6,737 nucleotides of DNA from Propionibacteriaceae bacterium (GTDB lineage: Bacteria; Actinomycetota; Actinomycetes; Propionibacteriales; Propionibacteriaceae). Positions 1-5,495 of this stretch are shown here, piece after piece (positions within the stretch are counted from its first letter, which is position 1; every line of letters begins with the position of its first letter). Where the stretch lies: assembly GCA_020438595.1 (NCBI GenBank), contig JAGQUI010000149.1, forward strand, positions 1 to 6,737, in the 5' to 3' direction. The notes under the pieces are model-generated. The model made no database searches and was not told the origin of the DNA. It was given only the letters and a program-made list of their open reading frames with translations. The translations under genes and the position numbers were made by a program.

Positions 1-18
1 GGAACCCGGCTCTGACAG

Positions 19-77
19 TCCCCGCCCTTCGTGACGCTCGCCGGCGCTCGCTCCTCAGGGACCGGGACGGGCGCTCA
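19..77. repeat. REP-like repeat, copy 1 of a tandem pair
   Basis: This stretch matches 83-141 without gaps at 55 of 59 positions, with a period of 64 bases. Its core has two conserved boxes, CCCTTCGTGACG (25-36) and TCCTCAGGGACCG (52-64), separated by 15 bases. Both boxes recur exactly in a third copy inside hisH. GTCCC at 18-22 can pair with GGGAC at 58-62, which gives weak hairpin potential. It lies in the gene-free stretch downstream of the GH25 gene. By its look it belongs to the class of short palindromic repeats scattered through actinobacterial genomes; that assignment is inference. A role as terminator or mRNA 3' end stabiliser is possible, but there is no T-tract on either side. Confidence 0.8.
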
Positions 78-82
78 GTGCT

Positions 83-141
83 TCCCCGCCCTTCGTGACG
101 CTCGCCTGCGCTCGCTCCCCGGGGACCGGGACGGACGCTCA
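83..141. repeat. REP-like repeat, copy 2, running over the GH25 stop codon
   Basis: This is the second unit of the tandem pair. It differs from copy 1 at four positions. Two of these turn TCCTCAGGGA into TCCCCGGGGA (116-125), a perfect 10-base palindrome. TCCCCG at 83-88 can also pair with CGGGGA at 120-125, so this copy folds better than copy 1. Its last bases include the TGA stop of the GH25 gene (139-141 read on the minus strand), so the repeat lies immediately at the 3' end of that gene. It may shape the 3' end of the transcript, but no run of T follows, so a classical intrinsic terminator is not supported. Confidence 0.8.
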
Positions 142-1467
142 GGCATTCGGCGTCCAGGCGTCGGCCTTCGCGATGTCGCCGTCGAGGGCACCGACGCCGG
201 AACCGGCGATCCGCGCGTTGCTGCTGTACTGCCACAGCGACCAGCCGCCGTGGCTCGCCCACGGGCCGACCTTCGGCTGGGAGTCCGGGATCCGGCCGTT
301 GTCCGTGCCCCAGGACGCCACCCAGAGCCGGGCGATCGGCGCGACGTCGGCCCAGCGGTAGACGCCGTTCACCTTCTTCGAGGCGGCGTTCGCGCTCATG
401 TACACGTACAGGTTCGGGTGGTAGCCGTCCGCGGTGAGCAGCGCCTTCACCTCGGTGATGAACGCGGTGGCCTCGGCCGGGTTCCAGGCCCGCAGCGTCA
501 GCGTGTACTTCTTGCCGTCCTTCTTCTTCGTCCAGGCGTGGCCGGCCTCGACGTCCAGCACCAGCGGGTCGGTGCTCTTCTTCGTGTAGTTCCCATCGGC
601 CTTGAGCCAGCTCACGAACGTGGCGGCGGAGTCCTCCGGGGTGAAACCCCCGGCGAACAGGTCCTGGCTGGTGGTGTCGATGCTGTCGATCCAGCCGTTG
701 AACCAGTAGTGGCCCAGCGACAGCCCGGCGGACGTGGCCTGGTCGGCGAAGGTCGCGTAGGCGCAGTCCTCGACCACCGGCTTCGCGCCCGTGCGCATGG
801 CCTGGCCGGTGCAGGCGTCGGTGTAGGCCACCTTCCGCGGACGGGCGCCGCTGCCGTTGCGCAGGATGGTGAAGCCGTCGGTGCCGACCCGCTCCGCGAC
901 CTTGGCCATCTTGATCCGGCCGGACGGCAGGTACTGGTAGGCGGAGAGGTCCACGCCCTGGGTGAGCCCGGTCAGCCCGAACGCCTTCTCCGCGTCCTTC
1001 GCCGGGGTCTTCGTGGGCTTCAGCACCGTGAGCCTCGCCACGCGCGAGGTGACGGTGCCGCCGGTACCGCTGACCTTGACCCGGAACCGCGTCCCGCTCG
1101 GCCAGGTGCCCACCCGCACCGTGTAGGACGCGGACCTCGCGCCCGTGATGGTCTTCCAGACGCCGCCGGACGCCGGGCGCCGTTGCCACTTGTAGGTCAG
1201 CTTGAGCCCGGACGCCACCACGGTGAAGGACCCCTTCGTGCGCGTCCCGTAGCGGCTGATGGCCAGGTTGGCGGGCTGGGTGACGATCGTGGTCACCCTG
1301 GTCACGCTGGTCGCGGCGCTCCGTCCCACCAGGTCGGGCGTACCCACCGTGCTGCCGGCACCGGCCGCATGGGCCGCCACCGGGGACGACAGCCCGCCAC
1401 CGGCGAGCACCAGCGACAGGCTGAGGGTCGCGAGGATCCTCGCGGTGCGGTTCGCTGCATCGGTCAC
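139..1467 (-). CDS. Secreted Ig-like plus GH25 (lysozyme-like) hydrolase
   Basis: The predicted protein has 442 residues and probably cleaves peptidoglycan glycan strands outside the cell. Residues 1-34 look like a signal peptide: Arg7 and Arg10, the hydrophobic run ILATLSLSLVLAGGG, and a likely cut after AHA. Residues about 57-150 resemble a bacterial Ig-like domain (FTVVASG, YKWQ, FRVKVSG, ARLTV). Residues about 168-440 are a GH25 domain: GVDLSAYQ with Asp173, GHYWFNG at 252-258, LVLDVEAG with the Asp305/Glu307 pair expected at the active site, LYVYMSAN, LWVASWG, and a closing WSLWQYSS ... LDGD segment. Cys219 and Cys235 could form a disulfide. GTG at 1467 was chosen because it puts the signal peptide at the N terminus and has a weak GAGAAAG ribosome site upstream. 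An ATG at 1536 would add 23 very basic residues. The gene seems to have its own transcript, separate from the histidine genes. The GH25 fold is well supported; the substrate is inferred from the family. Confidence 0.88.
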   Translation of the reverse strand: MTDAANRTARILATLSLSLVLAGGGLSSPVAAHAAGAGSTVGTPDLVGRSAATSVTRVTTIVTQPANLAISRYGTRTKGSFTVVASGLKLTYKWQRRPASGGVWKTITGARSASYTVRVGTWPSGTRFRVKVSGTGGTVTSRVARLTVLKPTKTPAKDAEKAFGLTGLTQGVDLSAYQYLPSGRIKMAKVAERVGTDGFTILRNGSGARPRKVAYTDACTGQAMRTGAKPVVEDCAYATFADQATSAGLSLGHYWFNGWIDSIDTTSQDLFAGGFTPEDSAATFVSWLKADGNYTKKSTDPLVLDVEAGHAWTKKKDGKKYTLTLRAWNPAEATAFITEVKALLTADGYHPNLYVYMSANAASKKVNGVYRWADVAPIARLWVASWGTDNGRIPDSQPKVGPWASHGGWSLWQYSSNARIAGSGVGALDGDIAKADAWTPNA

Positions 1468-1505
1468 GTCGGTGGGCTTTCTCGCTCGGCGGCGCGGGTC
1501 CGGCC

Positions 1506-1511
1506 ATCGTA
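1506..1511 (-). promoter_or_regulatory. Possible -10 element for the GH25 gene
   Basis: The 114-base gap between the GNAT stop and the GH25 start contains TACGAT on the minus strand, which fits the TANNNT pattern of vegetative actinobacterial promoters. It would give a leader of about 30 bases before the GTG at 1467. I see no good -35 hexamer 17-18 bases upstream. A small inverted repeat, GGCGC/GCGCC with a 4-base loop (1512-1525), lies directly upstream in the would-be spacer. A CCGGATCCGG palindrome lies at 1546-1555. Either could be a regulator site or chance in GC-rich DNA. Confidence 0.3.
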
Positions 1512-1581
1512 GGCGCCACCGCGCCCGGCAGCGCACCCATCGGACCCGGATCCGGCCCGGAACTCGACCTCGGGTGCAGCC

Positions 1582-2391
1582 TCAGCCGTCGCGGCGCCAC
1601 GTCCACGGGGTCGTGGTGGTCACCGCGACGAGCCCGGAGAGTTCGAGGATCGGGCGGCTGAATCCGGTGCACTCGGCGTAGACCAGGCTCGCGCCCCGGG
1701 CCAGGGCGGACGCCGCCCGCGCCGCTGTCAGGGCGCGGTAGATGCCCCGATGACGCTGGTCGGCCCGGGTCGCGCCGCCGAACAGGCCCGCGAACCGGGT
1801 GCCGCGGACGAGATCGAGCCGGCCGGCGCCCACCACGGCGCCGTCCGCCTCGGCCAGCCACAGTTCCACGTGCGCGTCCGGCGCGGACAGCTGGGCGAGC
1901 AGTTGCGCGTCGAGGTCGGGCGAGTCCGGCCCGAACACTTCCCGGTGCAGCGCCCCGACCGCGGTCACGTCGGCCGCGAGGTCGGCCCCGTCGCCGGCGC
2001 GGCGCAGCCCGACCCCGTCCGGCGGCCGGAGGTCGGCGGCCAGCAGGTCCGCCTCCCCGATCATGACCGTTTCGGGGTCGTCGGCGACCAGACCGGCCCG
2101 CACCAGGTGGTCGGCCAGGTCGGACGGCGCATCGTGGCCGCGGGTCTTCCACTCGAACCGGTCCACCCCGGGAATCGCGGCGAAGTGCGCGACGGTCGCA
2201 CCGATCAGGTCGTCGAGTGCTTCGCCCCCGGCGCCGTCGAGGTCGCGGTAGGTGACGAAGCCGCGGGTGCCGTAGCGTCCCAGCCACAGGGGCCCGACGC
2301 GGTGCACGTCCGTCGCGCCGGCGAGCTCGGCTCCGGTGCGCAGGTCGGCGTCGTGCGCCGCAAGGAGGGCCTCGCGGGTGACGGCGGTCAC
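1582..2391 (-). CDS. GNAT family N-acetyltransferase in the his operon
   Basis: The protein has 269 residues and is probably a cytoplasmic acetyl-CoA-dependent acyltransferase of unknown substrate. The C-terminal half (about 125-260) has the GNAT pattern: a beta strand [19 protein letters not shown], then [22 protein letters not shown], whose R213-H-R-G216-I-Y218 fits the acetyl-CoA pyrophosphate loop (Q/R-x-x-G-x-G/A) with Tyr at the last position, followed by an alpha helix and [18 protein letters not shown]. The N-terminal half (about 35-115), with RGFVTYRDL and [10 protein letters not shown], may be a second, degenerate GNAT-like fold with no cofactor loop. GTG at 2391 overlaps the priA stop as GTGA, matching the other junctions of the operon. 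GTG at 2406 is the alternative and would add five residues. The overlap implies co-translation with priA. A histidine-pathway role is not shown by the sequence. Confidence 0.8.
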   Translation of the reverse strand: MTAVTREALLAAHDADLRTGAELAGATDVHRVGPLWLGRYGTRGFVTYRDLDGAGGEALDDLIGATVAHFAAIPGVDRFEWKTRGHDAPSDLADHLVRAGLVADDPETVMIGEADLLAADLRPPDGVGLRRAGDGADLAADVTAVGALHREVFGPDSPDLDAQLLAQLSAPDAHVELWLAEADGAVVGAGRLDLVRGTRFAGLFGGATRADQRHRGIYRALTAARAASALARGASLVYAECTGFSRPILELSGLVAVTTTTPWTWRRDG

Positions 2392-3119
2392 ACTCCTCCC
2401 GCGCACGCGTCGAGCGCGTCGGCGATGGTGAAGTTGCCCACGTAGAGCGCGGTGCCGACGATCGCACCCTCGACGCCGAGCTGCACCAGCTCACGCAGCG
2501 ACCGCAGGTCGTCCAGGGTCGAGATGCCGCCGCTGGCCACCACCGGGGCCTCGGTGCGGGCGCAGACGTCGCGCAGCAGCTGCAGGTTGGGCCCGGACAG
2601 CATCCCGTCACTGGCCACGTCGGTGACCACATAGCGGGCGCACCCGGCGGCGTTCAGCCGGTCGAGGGTCTCGAAGAGCTCGCCGCCCTCGCGCGTCCAG
2701 CCGCGGGCGGCCAGCCGGGTGCCGCGCACGTCGAGGCCGATCGCGATCCGGTCGCCGTGCTCGCCGATGATCCGGTCGCACCAGTCGGGGTTCTCCAGGG
2801 CTGCCGTGCCGATGTTCACCCGGCGGCAGCCGGTGGCCAGGGCACGCTCCAGGCTCTCGTCGTCACGGATGCCGCCGGAGAGTTCGACGTTCAGCTCCAT
2901 CGAGGCCGCGATCTCCGCGATCACCTCCGCGTTGCTGCCCCGCCCGAACGCCGCGTCGAGGTCGACCAGGTGCAGCCACCGCGCACCGGCGTCCTGCCAG
3001 CGCCGGGCCGCGGTGAGCGGGTCGCCGAAGACCTTCTCCGAGCCGGCCACGCCCTGGGTGAGCTGCACGGCCTGCCCGCCCTGGACGTCGACGGCGGGCA
3101 GCAGGACGAGTTCGTTCAT
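2388..3119 (-). CDS. priA: Bifunctional ProFAR / PRA isomerase PriA (HisA)
   Basis: The 243-residue TIM barrel isomerises ProFAR to PRFAR in histidine synthesis. In actinobacteria the same enzyme usually also performs the TrpF step of tryptophan synthesis. The PriA signature is clear: LLPAVDV with Asp11 as general base, [14 protein letters not shown] at 50-63, [41 protein letters not shown] with Arg139 and Trp141 (counterparts of Arg143 and Trp145 of the M. tuberculosis enzyme), TDVASDG with Asp171 as general acid, and ASGGIST near the C terminus. Two substitutions stand out: Gln19 where the PriA and HisA proteins I recall have Arg (AVRL), and Met173 in the usual DGTL motif. ATG at 3119 overlaps the hisH stop as ATGA and has GAAGGA three bases upstream. 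The next gene overlaps its stop as GTGA. Dual function is inferred from family; the HisA role is very likely. Confidence 0.94.
   Translation of the reverse strand: MNELVLLPAVDVQGGQAVQLTQGVAGSEKVFGDPLTAARRWQDAGARWLHLVDLDAAFGRGSNAEVIAEIAASMELNVELSGGIRDDESLERALATGCRRVNIGTAALENPDWCDRIIGEHGDRIAIGLDVRGTRLAARGWTREGGELFETLDRLNAAGCARYVVTDVASDGMLSGPNLQLLRDVCARTEAPVVASGGISTLDDLRSLRELVQLGVEGAIVGTALYVGNFTIADALDACAGGV
2393..2400 (-). promoter_or_regulatory. Shine-Dalgarno GGGAGGAG, very close to the GNAT start
   Basis: The minus strand reads GGGAGGAG one base before the GTG at 2391. The motif is a near-perfect anti-16S match, but the spacing is far shorter than the usual 5-10 bases. The other candidate GTG (2406) lies upstream of this motif and has no ribosome site of its own. 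No further in-frame ATG or GTG follows closely downstream. Re-initiation by ribosomes finishing priA is therefore the likeliest way the gene is translated. These bases also encode the last residues of PriA. Confidence 0.5.
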
Positions 3120-3799
3120 GGTTCCTTCACCTCGAGGGTGGCGACCCAGTTGCGGAGCAGGCGCCCACCGGCGGCGCCGGACTTCTCCGGGTGGAACTGG
3201 GTGGACCACAGCACGCCCTGCTCGACGGCGGCGATGAACTGGTCGCCGCCGTGCTCGGTCCACGTGATCCGGGCGTCGTCGGGCCAGCCGGGGACGACGT
3301 GGACGCCGAAGGAGTGCACGAAGTAGAACCGCTCGCCCTCGACGCCGGCGAACATCGCCGAGCCCTCCGGCGGGGAGACCGTGTTCCAGCCCATGTGCGG
3401 CAGCGGGACGGCGTCCAGCTCCTCGACCACGCCGGGCAGCACGCCCACTCCCGGGGCGGACGCACCGTGCTCGACGCCGAGGTCGAAGAGCACCTGGTGG
3501 CCGACGCAGATGCCGAGCACCGGGCCACCCGCCGCCAGCCGCTGCCGGATCAGCTCCGGCCCGCCGACGCCGGCCAGTCCGTCCATGCAGGCGGCGAACG
3601 CGCCCACGCCGGGCACGACCAGGCCGTCCGCGGCCAGCGCGGCGTCCGGGTCGGCGGTCAGTTCGACGTCGGCGCCCGCCGCGGCCAGCGCCCGGGTCGC
3701 CGAGTGCAGGTTGCCACTGCCGTAGTCGAGGACGACGACCCTTCGTGACGGCCGCTCGTTCCTCCCGGCCTCCTCAGGGACCGTCTGGCGGAAGGTCAC
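3116..3799 (-). CDS. hisH: IGP synthase glutaminase subunit HisH with extended N terminus
   Basis: This 227-residue class I glutamine amidotransferase hydrolyses glutamine and passes ammonia to HisF, which makes IGP and AICAR. The domain starts with [10 protein letters not shown] at 21-30, then [12 protein letters not shown], the nucleophile loop LGICVGHQ with Cys98, PHMGWN, FYFVHSF, and TQFHPEKSG with His203 and Glu205 completing the triad. Loop position 101 is His, where HisH often has Met; other class I amidotransferases also use His there. GTG at 3799 overlaps the hisB stop as GTGA, with AAGG about seven bases upstream. No ATG, GTG, CTG or TTG occurs in frame between it and LDYGSGN, so this start is well forced. 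The result is an N terminus about 15 residues longer than I recall for M. tuberculosis HisH, and the extra part coincides with a repeat element at 3739-3783. Its partner hisF is not in the window. Confidence 0.93.
   Translation of the reverse strand: MTFRQTVPEEAGRNERPSRRVVVLDYGSGNLHSATRALAAAGADVELTADPDAALAADGLVVPGVGAFAACMDGLAGVGGPELIRQRLAAGGPVLGICVGHQVLFDLGVEHGASAPGVGVLPGVVEELDAVPLPHMGWNTVSPPEGSAMFAGVEGERFYFVHSFGVHVVPGWPDDARITWTEHGGDQFIAAVEQGVLWSTQFHPEKSGAAGGRLLRNWVATLEVKEP
3739..3783. repeat. REP-like repeat inside the 5' end of hisH
   Basis: The outer boxes CCCTTCGTGACG (3739-3750) and TCCTCAGGGACCG (3771-3783) are identical to those of the repeat at 25-64: 12 of 12 and 13 of 13 bases, same order and orientation. 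The middle differs: 20 bases here against 15 there. It contains a GGCCG/CGGCC inverted repeat (3750-3754 with 3766-3770). The total length is 45 bases, a multiple of three, so the hisH frame stays open. It encodes roughly HisH residues 6-20 ([14 protein letters not shown] plus flanking bases). I see no clear target-site duplication. That it arrived by insertion is inference from the repeat match and the unusual HisH length. Confidence 0.8.
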
Positions 3800-4410
3800 A
3801 GGCTGCCCTTGGTGGACGGCACCACGCCCGCGATCCGGAGGTCGAGCGCCACCGCGTCCCGCAGTGCCCGGGCGAGCGCCTTGAACTGCGCCTCCACGAT
3901 GTGGTGCGGGTCGCGTCCGGCCAGCAACCGCAGGTGCACGCAGATCTGGGCGTGCAGCGCGAACGACTCCACCACGTGCCGGGTCATCGAGCCCGCGTAG
4001 GGCACGCCGGAGCCGCCGATCAGCGCGTACTGCTGGCCGTCGGGCTCGCCGCTGTGCACCACGTAGGGGCGTCCGGCGAGGTCGACCACGCACTGAGCGA
4101 GCGCCTCGTCCAGCGGGACGGTGGCGTCGGCGAAGCGGCGGATGCCGGCCTTGTCGCCCAGCGCCTCGGCGAAGGCCTGGCCGAGCACGATCGCGGTGTC
4201 CTCGATGCTGTGGTGGCCGTCGATGTGCACGTCACCGGTGGTGGTGACCTCGAGGTCGATCAGGGAGTGCCGGGACAGCGCGGTCAGCATGTGGTCGTAG
4301 AACCCGACCCCGGTGCTGATCGTGGACTCGCCGGTCCCGTCCAGGTTCAGCGCGACCCGCACCTGCGACTCGCTCGTGCTCCGCTCGCGGACAGCCGTGC
4401 GCGGACTCAT
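3796..4410 (-). CDS. hisB: Imidazoleglycerol-phosphate dehydratase HisB
   Basis: The 204-residue protein dehydrates IGP to imidazole acetol phosphate, the step between HisH/HisF and HisC. It is the monofunctional dehydratase, without the histidinol-phosphatase domain of enterobacterial HisB. Metal-binding motifs of the family are all visible: FYDHM with His40, [15 protein letters not shown] with His66, His67 and Glu70, TRHVVES with His145, and [14 protein letters not shown] with His169, His170 and Glu173. The C terminus VPSTKGSL is typical of the actinobacterial enzymes. ATG at 4410 overlaps the hisC stop as ATGA and has a strong GGAGGAG ribosome site five bases upstream. Its own stop overlaps the hisH GTG. 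Length and motifs show no damage. Confidence 0.96.
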   Translation of the reverse strand: MSPRTAVRERSTSESQVRVALNLDGTGESTISTGVGFYDHMLTALSRHSLIDLEVTTTGDVHIDGHHSIEDTAIVLGQAFAEALGDKAGIRRFADATVPLDEALAQCVVDLAGRPYVVHSGEPDGQQYALIGGSGVPYAGSMTRHVVESFALHAQICVHLRLLAGRDPHHIVEAQFKALARALRDAVALDLRIAGVVPSTKGSL

Positions 4411-5495
4411 CGGATCTCCTCCAACACCTCAGCCAGGGCGTCGTAGAACGCCTGTGTCTCCGCCGGGGTCCCGGCGGTCACCCGCAGCCAGCCCTCCGGG
4501 CCGGTCTCGCGCACGAGAACGCCGCGGTCGAGCAGCCGCTGCCAGACATCATGCCGGTCGGCGAACGGCCCGAACAGGCAGAAGTTCGCATCCGAGTCGA
4601 TCACCTCGACCCCCAGTTGAGGCAGGCGCAGCAGCATCTCGTCGCGGGTGGCGCGCAGTTCGTCGACCTTCTCCAGCAGTTCGGGGGCGTGCCGCAGCGC
4701 CACCTCGGCGACCGCCTGGGTCTGTGCGGACAGGTGGTAAGGCAGCCGCACGATCCGGCACGCGTCGACGATCGCGGGGGTGGCGGCGAGGTAGCCGACC
4801 CGGCCGCCGGCGAGGGCGAACGCCTTGCTCATCGTGCGCGAGACGACCAGGTTGCCGAACCGGTCGAGCAGCGTGAGCGCGGTGCGCTCGGGGTGCCGGG
4901 CGAACTCCTGGTACGCCTCGTCGACCACCACGATCGCCTCGGTGCCTGCGAGCACGTCGGCGATCACGTCCAGCGGCGTCGTGGTGCCGGTCGGGTTGTT
5001 CGGGGTGGTGATCACGACGACGTCCGGGGTGTGCCCGGCGATCGCGGCGAGCACGGTGGCGGCGTCGAGGCCGAAGTCGGCGGCCCGGGGCTCGGTGACG
5101 TAGCGGGTGTGGGTGTTGCGGGCGTACTCGGGGTACATCGAGTAGGTCGGGGTGAAGCTGAGCAGCGTCCGGCCGGGCCCGCCGAAGGCCTGCAACAGGT
5201 GCGTCATCACCTCGTTCGAACCGTTCGCGGCCCAGATCCGCTCCGGGCCCAGGCCGTGGCCGAGGTAGCCGGCCAGCGCGGTGCGCAGCCCGGTCGCCTC
5301 GCGGTCCGGGTACCGGTTCAGCGTGGACGCCGACAGGGCCGCGCAGATCTCCTCGTGCACCTGCGCGCTCGGCGGGTACGGGTTCTCGTTCACGTTCAGC
5401 CGGACGGGCACGTCGAGCTGGGGGGCGCCGTAGGGCTCCTCCCCCACCAGTTCCGGCCGCAGCGGCAGGCCGCCCAGGGTGACGTCGGGCCTCAT
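4407..5495 (-). CDS. hisC: Histidinol-phosphate aminotransferase HisC
   Basis: This 362-residue fold-type I PLP enzyme transaminates imidazole acetol phosphate with glutamate to give L-histidinol phosphate. Visible motifs are [11 protein letters not shown] at 33-43, LNRYPD, the glycine-rich [25 protein letters not shown] with Asn167, VVDEAYQEF with Asp192 and Tyr195, and [17 protein letters not shown] with the PLP-binding Lys224 and the phosphate-contacting Arg232. WLRVTAGT follows with Arg338 for the substrate carboxylate. The ATG at 5495 overlaps the hisD stop as ATGA; the same frame stays open far upstream into hisD, but that part is out-of-frame shadow of hisD. There is no strong ribosome site here, so coupling to hisD translation is likely. 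Actinobacteria also carry HisC-like aromatic aminotransferases; the operon position favours HisC. Confidence 0.96.
   Translation of the reverse strand: MRPDVTLGGLPLRPELVGEEPYGAPQLDVPVRLNVNENPYPPSAQVHEEICAALSASTLNRYPDREATGLRTALAGYLGHGLGPERIWAANGSNEVMTHLLQAFGGPGRTLLSFTPTYSMYPEYARNTHTRYVTEPRAADFGLDAATVLAAIAGHTPDVVVITTPNNPTGTTTPLDVIADVLAGTEAIVVVDEAYQEFARHPERTALTLLDRFGNLVVSRTMSKAFALAGGRVGYLAATPAIVDACRIVRLPYHLSAQTQAVAEVALRHAPELLEKVDELRATRDEMLLRLPQLGVEVIDSDANFCLFGPFADRHDVWQRLLDRGVLVRETGPEGWLRVTAGTPAETQAFYDALAEVLEEIR
4416..4422 (-). promoter_or_regulatory. Strong Shine-Dalgarno for hisB
   Basis: The minus strand reads GGAGGAG five bases before the hisB ATG. It lies inside the last codons of hisC. 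It confirms the ATG at 4410 as the hisB start and is the only junction in this operon with both a full-strength motif and normal spacing. HisB may therefore be initiated more independently of upstream translation than its neighbours. Confidence 0.75.

Noticed and set aside
83..125. Intrinsic terminator after the GH25 gene
   Set aside because: The TCCCCG/CGGGGA stem is short and distant, and no T-tract follows on the minus strand; it is described as a repeat instead.
31..1512. Long plus-strand open frame opposite the GH25 gene
   Set aside because: It has an Arg/Gly/Ala-rich translation with no motif and lies antisense to a well-supported gene; high GC content opens such frames by chance. The same applies to the other long plus-strand frames opposite the his genes.
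3116..3799. His101 in the HisH nucleophile loop (GICVGHQ) as a possible defect
   Set aside because: His at this position is common in other class I amidotransferases, and Cys98, His203 and Glu205 are all present, so activity is not in doubt.
3800..4093. Upstream extension of the hisH frame into hisB
   Set aside because: It is Arg-rich shadow sequence of hisB; the GTGA overlap at 3799-3796 gives a normal start consistent with all other junctions.
4365..4400. A GAGCGGAGCACGAGCGAG stretch near the hisB start, resembling part of the repeat core
   Set aside because: It lacks both conserved outer boxes and encodes the normal RERSTSES N terminus seen in related HisB proteins.
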